Positions 23,177-32,923 are shown, counted from the stretch's first letter. The stretch: 40,897 bases of DNA from Pseudonocardiales bacterium (GCA_025965875.1 JAOPWD010000334.1:1-40897); one strand, 5' to 3'. Translations and numbers: made by a program. The notes: generated from the sequence alone by a model not told the origin.

Positions 23177-25062
23177 TCAGCCCAACCGACGAGCGGACAG
23201 TCAACGAGGCATCAGCGCGCGAGGACTGGGAGCGCCGGATCTACCGTCGCCTCACCGACACCGCCCATGCCGATCCGTCGCTGGCCCTTGCCGCACCGAC
23301 GGGTGTCCGGGCCGAGCCCGGAGCAGGGCACGTCCGGCTGGACTGGGAATCCGTGTCCGGTGCGGCCGGCTACCTGATCGAGCGCACCGGCCCGGACGGG
23401 GATGCCCGGATCCTGCAGCACGGCGGCAGTGACGTCCCCGCCGTCCCCCGGCCGCCGTTCGCGGACACCGGCGTCGATGACGGCGACGAGTACACCTACC
23501 GCGTCGGCGCCGTCCTGGGCGCCGACTACCCGGTGTGGGCGTGGTCCGAGTCGGTGCACGGTCACTCGCTCGACACGGACGCAGGTGAGCTGCACGTGGT
23601 TGTCGATGCTGCGAACGTCGTCGGACAACTCGACCGGGTGTGGCGGATGGTCGGATCCGAGCGACTGACCCAGTTGCGATTCGGCGACGACGGCCACGGC
23701 AACGACATCGGTGCCGAGTTCGCCGAGGCGCTGCGCCGCGCACACGAGGATCTCGGCGTCACCCAGGTGCGCGCGCACGCAATCCTCCACGACGACAACC
23801 ATGTCGTCACTCGCGGCGCGAACGGAAGCCTGGCATTCGACTTCACCGAGGTCGACGCCCTTTACGACCAACTGCTCGAGATCGGCTTGCGCCCGATCGT
23901 GGAACTCTCGTTCATGCCGGCCGCGATCGCGCAGGACGCGCAGCAGACGGTGTTCGTCTACCGCGGCATCATCTCCCCACCGCGCGATTGGGCCGAGTGG
24001 TACGACGTCGTCCACGAGCTAGCCGTGCATCTCGTCGCGCGTTACGGCATCGACGAGGTGGCGACCTGGGCATTCGAGGTATGGAACGAGCCGAACCTCG
24101 AGGTGTTCTGGACGGGCACGCAGCAGGAGTACCTCCGCCTGTACGACGAGTCCGCGCGCGCAGTGAAGAGCGTCGATGAACGGCTTCGGGTAGGCGGGCC
24201 GTCGACGGCGGCCAGCGAGTGGGTCGAGACCCTGACGGCGCACGCCGACGACACCGGCGTCGCGCTCGACTTCGTCACCACCCACACCTACGGCAACCTG
24301 CCCGTCGACGTCGCGCCGTCATTGCACCGGCACGGCTTCGACGGCGTCCCGGTCTGGTGGACGGAATGGGGAGTGGGCTCGACACACTTCGGCCCGATCC
24401 ACGACGGCGTGAGCGGAGCGCCGTTCGTCCTCAGCGGGTTCGCCGCCGCTCAGGGGCGCTTGGATGCGCTGGCGTACTGGGTCATCAGCGACCACTTCGA
24501 GGAGCTCGGCCGCCCGCCGACGCTGTTCCACAACGGATTCGGCCTGCTCTCGGTCGGCAACCTGCGCAAGCCTCGGTACTGGGGTGTGCACCTCGCCGCC
24601 CACCTCGGCGACAACGTGCTGGCCTCCCGAGTGGAGGGCGACGGCGCCGATGTGCTCGTACAGGCCTGGGCGACGAAACACGACAACGGGACGATCGATG
24701 TGCTCGTCTGGAACAGCACTATCAATGCCGCGGTGATGAACGGCGACGCGCGCCTGGACCGGCGGGTGCGACTGGACGTCACCGCGCTCGGCGCCCCCAG
24801 CTATCGGGCGACGCTTGCTCGCGTCGACGCACAGCACTCGAACGTGCTGGCGGGCTACCCGGACGACCTCGAGTGGCCCGACGCCGAGCTGTGGGCCCGG
24901 CTGCGAGCGGCAGACCGCCTCGACGAGCAGCGCCTGCCTGACGTCACGACCAACGCCGGCACGGCGCACTTCGACTTCGCACTACCCATGCCGGGCGTAG
25001 CCCGGATCCGGCTGTCCACCGTCACGCATTCCGCCGGTACCGATGAGGAGAGTTCACGATGA
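23173..25062 (+). CDS. GH39-family glycosidase with N-terminal fibronectin III-like domain
   Basis: A 629-residue cytosolic enzyme (no signal peptide). Residues ~40-130 form an Fn3-like domain (APTGVRAEPGAGHVRLDWESVSGAAGYLIER). The clan A TIM barrel follows. The acid/base is E306 in VWNEPN and the nucleophile is E398 in WWTEWG, as in GH39 beta-xylosidases and related enzymes. A C-terminal beta domain ends the protein. GGAGG precedes the ATG, which overlaps the LacI stop. Being intracellular and next to an Opp-type importer, it most likely hydrolyses imported short oligosaccharides. Beta-xylosidase is the usual GH39 activity, but other specificities occur and cannot be excluded. Confidence 0.88.
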   Translation: MISPTDERTVNEASAREDWERRIYRRLTDTAHADPSLALAAPTGVRAEPGAGHVRLDWESVSGAAGYLIERTGPDGDARILQHGGSDVPAVPRPPFADTGVDDGDEYTYRVGAVLGADYPVWAWSESVHGHSLDTDAGELHVVVDAANVVGQLDRVWRMVGSERLTQLRFGDDGHGNDIGAEFAEALRRAHEDLGVTQVRAHAILHDDNHVVTRGANGSLAFDFTEVDALYDQLLEIGLRPIVELSFMPAAIAQDAQQTVFVYRGIISPPRDWAEWYDVVHELAVHLVARYGIDEVATWAFEVWNEPNLEVFWTGTQQEYLRLYDESARAVKSVDERLRVGGPSTAASEWVETLTAHADDTGVALDFVTTHTYGNLPVDVAPSLHRHGFDGVPVWWTEWGVGSTHFGPIHDGVSGAPFVLSGFAAAQGRLDALAYWVISDHFEELGRPPTLFHNGFGLLSVGNLRKPRYWGVHLAAHLGDNVLASRVEGDGADVLVQAWATKHDNGTIDVLVWNSTINAAVMNGDARLDRRVRLDVTALGAPSYRATLARVDAQHSNVLAGYPDDLEWPDAELWARLRAADRLDEQRLPDVTTNAGTAHFDFALPMPGVARIRLSTVTHSAGTDEESSR

Positions 25063-26720
25063 CACGCCTGACCCGCACCAGATCCGCGATCCTCTGCACG
25101 GCGCTCGCCGCGCTCGCCGCAACAGGACTGAGCGCCTGCAAGGGTTCGGCCAACACGACGAGCGCCGGCGGCGGCACGCTCACGATTCAAGGCGACGCCG
25201 GCAACCCCACCCTGGTCGAGAACTTCAACCCGCTCGTCACCGCGACCGAGCTCGGCGGCGCGCGCCTCATGTACGAGCCGCTCGAGATCGCCAGCCCGAT
25301 CGACGGGAAGTACACGCCCTTCCTTGCCACCGGCTACAAGTTCACCGACCCGAAGACGCTGGTCTACACGATCCGGCAGGGCGTCAAGTGGAGTGACGGC
25401 AAGGACTTCACTCCCGCGGACGTCGTCTTCACCTTCCAGCTGCTCAAGAAGTTCCCGGCACTGGACAGCAACGGCGTCTGGAACCAGATCGCGGGCGTCG
25501 CCACATCGGGCAACGACGTCACGGTGACGTTCAAGGAGGCCAACGTGCCCTTCGCGGGCGTGGTGGCGGCCACTCCGATCGTGCCGCAGCACCTCTGGTC
25601 GACGGTGCCGGATCCGGTCAAGTACGCCAACACCAAGCCGGTCGGCACCGGACCGTTCACGCTCGACAAGTTCGCGCCGACGCAGTACACGCTGAAGAAG
25701 AACGCGAGCTATTGGCAGGCCGACAAGATCGCGCCGAAGGCGGTCGTGTTCCCGGCGCAGTCGAGCAACCAGAGCACCAACCAGCTCGACGTGACCAGCG
25801 GCAAGTTCGACTGGGCCTACAACTTCCTGCCCGACGTCAAGAAGACGTTCGTGGCCAAGGACCCCAAGCACAACATCTACTGGTTCCCGCCAGGTGGCGT
25901 CATCGGCCTCTACCTGAACCTGACCAAGGCGCCGTACAGCGACGTCAACTTCCGCAAGGGCGTGTCGTTGTCGCTGAACCGCAGCACGATCGCGAAGAAG
26001 GCTGTCAACGGTTACCTCGACCAAGCCAGCATGTCCGGCCTGATCCTGCCCAACCTGGACAAGTGGCTGGACTCGAGCCTGCCCGACAAGGGCGTGGTCA
26101 GCCAGAACGCCGCAGCGGCCAAGGCGGCGTTCGCCCAGGCCGGTTACACCTCGAAGGGCGGCAAGCTCGTCGGGGCCGACGGCAAGCAGGCGACGATGAC
26201 GATCTCGATGCCGACCAACTTCAGTGACTGGGTTGCCGCGGCCAAGGAGGTCAGCACCCAGCTCAGCGCGATGGGCATCAAGGTCAACCTCGACCTGCCG
26301 CAGTTCGCGGCGTACCAGTCATCGATCCAGTCCGGGAAGTTCGACGCGGCCATCGGTGGGTACGGAGGCACGGGCACGCCGTACAACGACTTCAACAACG
26401 CGCTGAACAGCAGCTTCGCGACGCCGGTCGGGACCACGACCTCGAACAACTTCCAGCGGTTCAAGGACCCCACTGTCGACTCGGCGCTGAGCACGCTGGC
26501 CGCGGCTACCGACGAAACGGCGCAGCAGCAGGCGACAAAGACGCTCGAGCAGGTCATGTACACCAAGTTGCCGGTTGTGCTCATGTACTACGGCGGCAGC
26601 TGGGGCCTGTTCTCGACGAAGAACTTCACCGGCTGGCCCTCGGCTGATGACCCGTACACGCTGCCGACCAGCTACAACAACGCGGTCCTGGTCGTGGTGA
26701 CCCATCTGAAGAAGGCCTGA
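25059..26720 (+). CDS. Opp/Dpp-type ABC transporter substrate-binding lipoprotein
   Basis: A 553-residue family 5 extracellular solute-binding protein. The signal peptide ends in the lipobox LSAC (Cys near residue 27), so it is a lipoprotein on the outer face of the membrane. Conserved blocks include LMYEPLEIASPIDGKYTPFLATGYKFTD, YTIRQGVKWSDGKDFTPADVVFT and KPVGTGPFTLDKF. Family 5 proteins bind peptides, nickel or oligosaccharides; here the GH39 and glucoamylase-family enzymes suggest an oligosaccharide. ATG overlaps the GH39 stop (ATGA), with GAGGAG upstream. Confidence 0.93.
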   Translation: MTRLTRTRSAILCTALAALAATGLSACKGSANTTSAGGGTLTIQGDAGNPTLVENFNPLVTATELGGARLMYEPLEIASPIDGKYTPFLATGYKFTDPKTLVYTIRQGVKWSDGKDFTPADVVFTFQLLKKFPALDSNGVWNQIAGVATSGNDVTVTFKEANVPFAGVVAATPIVPQHLWSTVPDPVKYANTKPVGTGPFTLDKFAPTQYTLKKNASYWQADKIAPKAVVFPAQSSNQSTNQLDVTSGKFDWAYNFLPDVKKTFVAKDPKHNIYWFPPGGVIGLYLNLTKAPYSDVNFRKGVSLSLNRSTIAKKAVNGYLDQASMSGLILPNLDKWLDSSLPDKGVVSQNAAAAKAAFAQAGYTSKGGKLVGADGKQATMTISMPTNFSDWVAAAKEVSTQLSAMGIKVNLDLPQFAAYQSSIQSGKFDAAIGGYGGTGTPYNDFNNALNSSFATPVGTTTSNNFQRFKDPTVDSALSTLAAATDETAQQQATKTLEQVMYTKLPVVLMYYGGSWGLFSTKNFTGWPSADDPYTLPTSYNNAVLVVVTHLKKA

Positions 26721-26762
26721 ACCGATGGTGACGTTCGATAACCGTCGGATCGGGGGTGCGCC

Positions 26763-27746
26763 GTGAGATACGTGCTCCGCAAGGTTGCGCTCTTCGTCCT
26801 GACCGTGTGGGCGGCGGTCACGCTCAACTTCGCACTGCCTCGGCTCATGCCCGGCTCGCCAGTCGATGCCGCGTTGAGCAAGCTGGCCGCAACCGGCCAG
26901 CAGATCACCAACGCGCAACGAAAGGCGATCGAGATCCAGCTGGGCGCGCCGCACGGCAGCCTGCTCGGCCAGTACTGGGACTACCTGAAGAACATCGCGC
27001 AGCTCAAGTTCGGCCGGTCGTACTCGTTCCCGACCGAGACAGTCGCGCACACGATCGGTAAGGCGCTGCCCTGGACGCTCGTCCTGGTCGGCGCTACGAC
27101 GATCTTCGCGTTCATCGTGGGCACCGTGCTCGGCGTGTACGCCGGCTGGCGTCGCGGCACGCGCGCGGACTCTTCGGTGACCATCGGAGCGACCTTCTTC
27201 GCCGGCGTCCCACCGTTCTGGCTCGGCCTGCTCTTGCTGTACGCGCTCGCCTACAAGTTGAACTGGTTCGCTATCAAGGGCGGCTACACGCCCGGACTGA
27301 CGCCGAACCTGAGCCTGTCGTTCCTGTCCGACGCCGCGCAGCACAGCGTGCTCCCGGCACTGACGCTGGCCATCACCACGTTGTCGGGCTGGGTGTTCGG
27401 CATGCGCAACAACATGATCAACGTCCTGGGCGAGGACTACATCACCTTCGCCGAGGCCAACGGGCTGCGCACCAGAACGATCGCGCTGCTCTACACCGCC
27501 CGCAACGCGCTGCTACCGAACGTCACGTCCTTCGGGCTGTCGCTCGGAGCGGTTGTCGGGGGCTCCGTGCTCGTCGAGAGCGTGTTCAGCTATCCCGGTC
27601 TGGGCAACCTGCTCTACATCGCGGTAACCAATCACGACTTCCCGCTGATGCAAGCGCTGTTGCTGGTGATCTGCCTCAGCATGCTGGTGGCGATCTTCAT
27701 CGTCGATCTGCTCTACGCCCGGCTTGATCCGCGGGTGCTCCGATGA
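26763..27746 (+). CDS. ABC transporter permease, DppB/OppB type
   Basis: A 327-residue inner-membrane permease with about six transmembrane helices. It has the N-terminal pattern MRYVLRKVALFVLTVWAAVTLNFALPRLMPGSPVDA of DppB proteins and the EAA loop (TFAEANGLRTRTIALLYTARNALLPNVTSF) that contacts the ATPases. A GTG start follows GGGGGTG after a 42-bp gap from the binding protein. It pairs with the next permease, whose start overlaps its stop (ATGA). It forms half of the membrane channel of the importer. Confidence 0.92.
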   Translation: MRYVLRKVALFVLTVWAAVTLNFALPRLMPGSPVDAALSKLAATGQQITNAQRKAIEIQLGAPHGSLLGQYWDYLKNIAQLKFGRSYSFPTETVAHTIGKALPWTLVLVGATTIFAFIVGTVLGVYAGWRRGTRADSSVTIGATFFAGVPPFWLGLLLLYALAYKLNWFAIKGGYTPGLTPNLSLSFLSDAAQHSVLPALTLAITTLSGWVFGMRNNMINVLGEDYITFAEANGLRTRTIALLYTARNALLPNVTSFGLSLGAVVGGSVLVESVFSYPGLGNLLYIAVTNHDFPLMQALLLVICLSMLVAIFIVDLLYARLDPRVLR

Positions 27747-28684
27747 GCATGCTCACCGCGGTACCGCCGCCCACCGAGGCACCGGGGACGCGAGCCGAGA
27801 TCACCATCAGCCACGGCCGTTCGGTGCCCGTACCGCTACTGTTCCTCGGCCGCGCGTTCCGCACGCTGTGGAGCAACGGCAAGGCGCGCATCGGGCTCTG
27901 CATCGTCGGCCTGTTCATCCTGGTGGCGATAATCGCGCCGCTGATCGCGCCGCATTCACCGACGGCCACGACGTTCACCCCGTACAGCAGCCCGAACGGC
28001 ACCAACCTGTTCGGCACGACGGGGAACGGCCAGGACGTGTTCTCGCAGATGCTCTACGGAGCGCGCGTCTCGCTGCTGGTCGGGCTCAGCGCCGGCCTGC
28101 TCGCGACGTTCGTCGCGGTCACGATCGGCTTGATCGCCGGCTATCGGCCCGGCCCTGTCGACGAGGTGCTCAGTTTCATCACCAACCTCGCGCTGGTCAT
28201 CCCCGCCATCCCGCTGATGATCATTCTTGCTGCCTACCTCCCGAACCGGTCGGTGTGGACAATCGTGTTCGTCGTGGCTTTCACCAGCTGGGCCACCGGA
28301 GCGCGCGTCATGCGCAGCCAGGCATCAACCCTGCGATCGCGCGAGTTCGTCACCTCGGCGGTGTTCTCGGGTGAGCGCCTGGGCCGGGTCGTGTTCCGCG
28401 AGATCCTGCCGAACATGACCTCGCTCGTCGCGAGCAGCTTCTTCAGCGCGGCTACCGCGGCCGTGATGGCCGAGGCCAGCCTGGAGTTCCTCGGACTGGG
28501 TAACCCGAACACCGTCAGCTGGGGCACGATCCTCTACTACGCGCAGCAACAGAATGCGCTGCTCACCGGCCAGTGGGTGCTGGTGTTCGCACCTGGCCTG
28601 GCCATCGCCATGCTCGCGGTGTCGTTCACGCTGATCAACTTCGGCGTCGACGCGCTGTCCAACCCACGGCTCAGGGAGAAGTGA
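27743..28684 (+). CDS. ABC transporter permease, DppC/OppC type
   Basis: A 313-residue permease with a cytosolic N-terminal tail and about six helices. It has the DppC hallmarks LFGTTGNGQDVFSQMLYGARVSLLVGL and the EAA loop (LRSREFVTSAVFSGERLGRVVFREILPNMTSLV), then EASLEFLGLGNPNTVSWGTIL. It forms the second half of the importer channel with the preceding permease. Its start overlaps the previous stop and its stop overlaps the first ATPase start (TGATG). Confidence 0.92.
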   Translation: MSMLTAVPPPTEAPGTRAEITISHGRSVPVPLLFLGRAFRTLWSNGKARIGLCIVGLFILVAIIAPLIAPHSPTATTFTPYSSPNGTNLFGTTGNGQDVFSQMLYGARVSLLVGLSAGLLATFVAVTIGLIAGYRPGPVDEVLSFITNLALVIPAIPLMIILAAYLPNRSVWTIVFVVAFTSWATGARVMRSQASTLRSREFVTSAVFSGERLGRVVFREILPNMTSLVASSFFSAATAAVMAEASLEFLGLGNPNTVSWGTILYYAQQQNALLTGQWVLVFAPGLAIAMLAVSFTLINFGVDALSNPRLREK

Positions 28685-29688
28685 TGGCGCTTCTTTCCGC
28701 CAGTGGCGTGAACGTCGTGTACCAGCCCAGTCGCGGGCAACGCATCTCGGCAGTGCGCGACGTCGACCTGTCGCTCGAGCAGGGTGAGTTCGTCGGGTTG
28801 GTCGGTGAGTCCGGATGCGGCAAGTCGACCCTCGGCTTTGCCCTCACCCGCATGCTGCGCCCGCCGGCGCGCCTGGAACGCGGGCAGATCATCTTCGACG
28901 GGGTCGACGTCAGCAGTCTCGACGGTGAGGAATTGCGCCGCCGCCGTCGCAACGGCTTCGCGCTCGTGCTGCAAAGCGGTATGAACGCGCTCAACCCGGT
29001 CCGGACGGTCGGTCGGCACTTCGGTGACATCCTCAAGGCGCACGCCGAGCCGGGGGAGAAGCACTCGGCTGCCGCGGTCCGGGAGCGGGGCACCGAGCTG
29101 CTGGGCAAGGTGCATCTCGACCCGGACGTGCTGAGCCGGTTCCCGCACGAGCTGTCCGGCGGTATGCGCCAGCGCGTCTCGATCGCACTCGCACTCTCGC
29201 TGGAGCCCCAGTTGATCGTGTTCGACGAGCCGACGACCGCGCTGGACGTCATCGTCCAGGGCGCGGTCATGCAGACGATCAAGGAGCTCCAGCGCGAGCA
29301 CAAGTTCACGGCGTTGCTGATCAGCCACGACCTTGGCGTTGTCCTGGAGTCCACCGACCGGGTGCTGGTGATGTACGCCGGGCGGATCGTCGAAGATCAA
29401 CCGTCGCGCGATCTGTTGACCGGGCCGCACCACCCGTACACCGAGGCGCTGTTGAGTTGCTACGGCGACCCTCGAGCTGACGAGGTCCAGCTCGGCGAGA
29501 TCCCGGGCTCACCGCCTGACCTGTCACTGTCCGAGCCCGGTTGCCCGTTCACGCCGCGGTGCCCGCTCGCTGAGGAGGTCTGCCACACCGTCGACCCGCC
29601 ACTGACAATTCTTGGCCGTGGACGGGCGGCCTGCCACGTCCGCGCCCCCTTGGTGAGCGTCGAGTCAGGAGCAGCTCATGTCCGCTGA
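28684..29688 (+). CDS. ABC transporter ATPase, DppD/OppD type
   Basis: A 334-residue ATPase. Walker A is GESGCGKST, the signature is ELSGGMRQRVSIALAL, Walker B is LIVFDEPTTALDV and the switch His is in ISHDLGVV. The C terminus has the OppD-type extension with a cysteine cluster (GCPFTPRCPLAEEVCHTVDPP, then ACHVR) typical of Fe-S-binding or oligopeptide-type ATPases. ATG 28684 overlaps the permease stop; the frame extends upstream only inside that permease. It powers uptake with the following ATPase. Confidence 0.93.
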   Translation: MALLSASGVNVVYQPSRGQRISAVRDVDLSLEQGEFVGLVGESGCGKSTLGFALTRMLRPPARLERGQIIFDGVDVSSLDGEELRRRRRNGFALVLQSGMNALNPVRTVGRHFGDILKAHAEPGEKHSAAAVRERGTELLGKVHLDPDVLSRFPHELSGGMRQRVSIALALSLEPQLIVFDEPTTALDVIVQGAVMQTIKELQREHKFTALLISHDLGVVLESTDRVLVMYAGRIVEDQPSRDLLTGPHHPYTEALLSCYGDPRADEVQLGEIPGSPPDLSLSEPGCPFTPRCPLAEEVCHTVDPPLTILGRGRAACHVRAPLVSVESGAAHVR

Positions 29689-30568
29689 CCGCGCAGCGAC
29701 CGCGCGCCCGGACGGCGCGCGACGAACCGGCGCTGATGTGCCGGCGCTCGTCCTCAACGGGGTGACGAAGACCTATCGGGTGCGTGGCCGCAACCGAAAG
29801 CTGGTGACGGCCGTCGACGACGTGTCCTTCACGGTCGCACCAGGAGCTGCGGTCGGCCTGGTGGGTGCAAGTGGCAGCGGCAAGACAACGCTGGCCCGGA
29901 TGATCGCCGGCTCGCAACGGCCGAGTTACGGAACGATCGACTTCGGACAGCTCGCCGTGCATCGACTGCACACCCGCGGCCTGCGCCGCTACCACCACCG
30001 CGTCCAGATGGTGTTCCAAGACCCCTACGGTGCGCTCAACCCGCTGCACACGGTCGAATACACGATCGCGCGACCATGCCAGAACTTCCTGGGCATGTCG
30101 GCGCGGCAGGCGCAAGCCAGAGTGCACGAACTGCTCGAGACCGTGGGGCTGACGCCGCCGGCGCAGTTTGCGGCCAAGCTGCCCCACCAGCTCTCCGGCG
30201 GCCAGCGCCAACGGGTCGTGATTGCCCGTGCGCTGGCCTGCGACCCGGATCTGATAGTCGCCGACGAGCCCGTCTCGATGCTCGACGTGTCGCTGCGGGC
30301 CGGCGTGCTGCGACTGCTGGCCAAGCTGCGCGCCGAACGCGGCCTGAGCCTGCTCTACATCACCCACGACCTGCTCAGCGCTCGGGTGGTCACCGACGAA
30401 ATCCTCGTCCTGAACGGGGGGCGCATCGTCGAACAGGGCCCGACCAAGCGGGTGCTGCAGCACCCGAAGGACGACTACACCATCCGCCTGCTCGACGCGG
30501 TGGCCAATCCGTATGCGATTGCCGCCGCTGCGCCATCTATCGACACAACTGCCGCCAGCACGCCTTGA
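29678..30568 (+). CDS. ABC transporter ATPase, DppF/OppF type
   Basis: A 296-residue ATPase. Walker A is GASGSGKTT, the Q-loop is QMVFQDPYGALNPLHTV, the signature is QLSGGQRQRVVIARAL, Walker B is LIVADEPVSMLDV and the switch His is in YITHDLLSA. It lacks the long cysteine-rich tail of its partner. CAGGAG precedes ATG 29678, which overlaps the previous gene by 11 bp. It completes the five-gene Opp-type importer. Confidence 0.93.
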   Translation: MSADRAATARPDGARRTGADVPALVLNGVTKTYRVRGRNRKLVTAVDDVSFTVAPGAAVGLVGASGSGKTTLARMIAGSQRPSYGTIDFGQLAVHRLHTRGLRRYHHRVQMVFQDPYGALNPLHTVEYTIARPCQNFLGMSARQAQARVHELLETVGLTPPAQFAAKLPHQLSGGQRQRVVIARALACDPDLIVADEPVSMLDVSLRAGVLRLLAKLRAERGLSLLYITHDLLSARVVTDEILVLNGGRIVEQGPTKRVLQHPKDDYTIRLLDAVANPYAIAAAAPSIDTTAASTP

Positions 30569-30579
30569 GGAGCCAGCCC

Positions 30580-32136
30580 ATGCGAATCCGTCTTCCACAC
30601 CGCGCCAGCTTTGCCGCGCTCATCGCAATCCTGCTGGGCGCCGTGCTCGTGGCGGTCCAGCCCGCCAGCGCGCAGCCGGCCACGACCGCACAGTCGGCGC
30701 TGACCGCCCAGCAACGCAGCGTCCTGTTGGGCATCGCCCGCGACACGTGGAAGTTCTTCGGCAAGGACGTCGACCCCACGACGCACCTGCCGCTGGACAA
30801 CCTCGGCCCCGGCAACGTCCGCGGCACGTACACCTCGGCCGCGAATATCGGGGTCTACCTCTGGTCCGTGGTGTCGGCGCAGGACCTCAAGATCATCAGT
30901 CGCTCGGAGGCACGTTCGCTCATCAAGGCGACCCTTGAATCGGTGAGCACGCTGAAGCGCACCGACGGCTTCCTGTACCAGTGGTACGACACGACCACGA
31001 AGCATGTGATCCGCAATCCCAGTGACATCGACTGCGCGACGGAGACGTCGCCTGTGCAGGACAACTGCTACTTCCTGTCCGCCGTGGACAACGGCTGGTA
31101 CGCCTCCGGGCTGGTTGTCGTGCGCCAGGCGCTGCCGGAGTTGGCGCCGTTGGTGAATCACTTGATGGCACCGATCGACTTTTCGATCTTCTACGACAAC
31201 CGGGCGCAGACCGCCTGCAACACCAACCCGGCGATCCAGGGCAACCAGCCGACCGGGCAGCAGTACGGCGGCTACTACGTCGACCAAGGACCGGCCGGCT
31301 ATCACAACGGCGCGCTCTACAGCGATCCGCGCATCTCGATGTACCTGGGAATGGGCCTGCACCAGATGCCCGGCGACGTGTGGTGGCGCACCTGGCGCAC
31401 CCTGCCGCCCGCGCAGTGCGCGACGGACCCGGACTTCTCGTGGCAGGGCCAGCCCGCGCCGCAGGGCTACTGGGCCAACATCCGTGATCCCCAGACGGGT
31501 AAGCAGTTCCGTGTCTGGGAAGGGCACTACACCTACCCCGGGACATCGCTCACCTATATCCCGACCTTCGGTGGCGGACAGTTCGAGGCCCTGATGGCAA
31601 ATGAGGTCGTGCCCGAGACGACGTGGGGACCGCGCGGTTTCGGCCTGGCGGACGTGCGCAGCGCGCAGGTGCAGATCAAGTACGCGACAGAGCAGCTCGG
31701 CTTCCCGGTGTGGGGTTTGTCGCCGTCCAGCACGGCCGATGACAGCGGCGGTTACGCCACGTTCGGCGTCGAGGGGCAGACGCTCCCGGCGGGTAAGCAG
31801 TTGGCGCAGTGCACGACCTGTGCCGCCGAGACGACGGTGACGCCGCATGCGTCCTTCCTGGCCCTGCAGGTGCTGCCACAGGAGGCGTACGCGAACATCC
31901 AGAAGCTGCGCACGATGTACCCCGGCAGCTACGCCAGCGACGGCGGCTTCTACGACGCGGTGAATCCCACCAGTGGGGCAGTGGGGCATCGCCGGCTCGT
32001 GCTGGACCAGTCGATGATCATGGCAGCGCTGGACAACGCATTGACCGGCAACGCGCTGCAGGGCCACTTCGCCCGTGACCCGGCCGCGTGGGCCGCCCGC
32101 ACCTATCTGTCGATGGAGACGATGTCGATCAACTGA
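30580..32136 (+). CDS. Secreted glucoamylase-family (GH144-like) hydrolase
   Basis: A 518-residue precursor with a signal peptide (basic MRIRLPHRA, then a hydrophobic core, and SAQPA near residue 33). The mature protein is an (alpha/alpha) barrel of the PF10091 glucoamylase-like family. C-terminal hallmarks are FPVWGLSPSST, VTPHASFLALQVLPQEAYANIQKL, DGGFYDAVNPTSG and LVLDQSMIMAALDNAL. The family includes GH144 endo-beta-1,2-glucanases, but many members are uncharacterised. GAGGAG lies eight bases before ATG 30580; the frame extends upstream inside the ATPase gene. It probably degrades an extracellular glucan to oligosaccharides imported by the adjacent transporter and processed by the GH39 enzyme. 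Several Cys (CATETSPVQDNC, CTTC) fit an exported protein. Confidence 0.85.
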   Translation: MRIRLPHRASFAALIAILLGAVLVAVQPASAQPATTAQSALTAQQRSVLLGIARDTWKFFGKDVDPTTHLPLDNLGPGNVRGTYTSAANIGVYLWSVVSAQDLKIISRSEARSLIKATLESVSTLKRTDGFLYQWYDTTTKHVIRNPSDIDCATETSPVQDNCYFLSAVDNGWYASGLVVVRQALPELAPLVNHLMAPIDFSIFYDNRAQTACNTNPAIQGNQPTGQQYGGYYVDQGPAGYHNGALYSDPRISMYLGMGLHQMPGDVWWRTWRTLPPAQCATDPDFSWQGQPAPQGYWANIRDPQTGKQFRVWEGHYTYPGTSLTYIPTFGGGQFEALMANEVVPETTWGPRGFGLADVRSAQVQIKYATEQLGFPVWGLSPSSTADDSGGYATFGVEGQTLPAGKQLAQCTTCAAETTVTPHASFLALQVLPQEAYANIQKLRTMYPGSYASDGGFYDAVNPTSGAVGHRRLVLDQSMIMAALDNALTGNALQGHFARDPAAWAARTYLSMETMSIN

Positions 32137-32156
32137 GCACCCCCTTGTACTCCTGA

Positions 32157-32849
32157 TCACAAGCTGGTGCGGTACGCCTCCAGGCGCTCGACTAGCTCCG
32201 TCGGATGGGCGAGGGCGGGCAGGTGTCCGCTGTCCATCTCGTCCGGCGTGATGCCGAGTCGTTCCGGGACGATCCGGCGCATGAAGTCGGCCGGAAAGAA
32301 CCGATCCTGGCGGCACAGCAGGAACCTGGTCGGCACATCCGGCCACCTGTCCAGCGGCCACGGCTTCTCGAACGGCGTATCCGACTGGCCCGGCGGCATG
32401 CCCTGCGCCATCGTCGCCTCGAGCACGTCCGGGGGGAGGTCGTGCAGGAACGTCACCATCGGGTCGAACTCGGCGTCCGGGTCGCGGCCGTCGCGTTCGT
32501 CCTGCGCGCGCTTGGCCTGACCGTGGCCGGTGTTCATCCACCAATCGCCGGGGGACTCACCCGGTGCCGGGGCCATCGCCGCCACCATGACGATCAGGTC
32601 CACCGGCACGCGTTGAGCCACCATCGGTGCGGTGAACCCGCCCATCGATTGCGCCACCAGGATCACGTCCGTGCGATCGCCGATGGCATCCACCACCGTG
32701 TCGGTGTACTCGGCCAGGCCGGCCGAGTCGTCGGCGACCGGCAGGTCCGGCGCGACGACGTCGTGGCCCAAGGCACGCAGTTTCGGGACGACGAGGTGCC
32801 AGTACCAGGAGTCCGAACCTGCGCCGTGGATCAAGACGTACGTAGCCAT
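32157..32849 (-). CDS. Alpha/beta-hydrolase fold esterase-like protein
   Basis: A 230-residue small alpha/beta hydrolase. It begins MATYVLIHGAGSDSWYW (oxyanion HG near the start), the nucleophile elbow is AQSMGGF (S68), and the C-terminal His is in DSGHLPALAHP. The size and motif set resemble the methylesterase/hydroxynitrile-lyase-like branch common in actinobacteria. The substrate is unknown. It is convergent with the secreted hydrolase (20-bp gap). Its upstream region holds a 12-bp-arm palindrome about 75 bp from the ATG, so it may be under specific control. AGCCTCACC before the ATG is a weak Shine-Dalgarno. Confidence 0.9.
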   Translation of the reverse strand: MATYVLIHGAGSDSWYWHLVVPKLRALGHDVVAPDLPVADDSAGLAEYTDTVVDAIGDRTDVILVAQSMGGFTAPMVAQRVPVDLIVMVAAMAPAPGESPGDWWMNTGHGQAKRAQDERDGRDPDAEFDPMVTFLHDLPPDVLEATMAQGMPPGQSDTPFEKPWPLDRWPDVPTRFLLCRQDRFFPADFMRRIVPERLGITPDEMDSGHLPALAHPTELVERLEAYRTSL

Positions 32850-32923
32850 GGTGAGGCTCCTCAGCTTGGTGTGCCGCCGGGGTGTCGGCGTGGCTTTGGA
32901 AGGTAAGACCGCGCGGGGGCGGC

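Noticed and set aside
30475-32544. 689-codon minus-strand frame
   Set aside because: It covers parts of three genes on both strands, including the secreted hydrolase, and its translation is Arg/Ala/Gly-rich without a domain.
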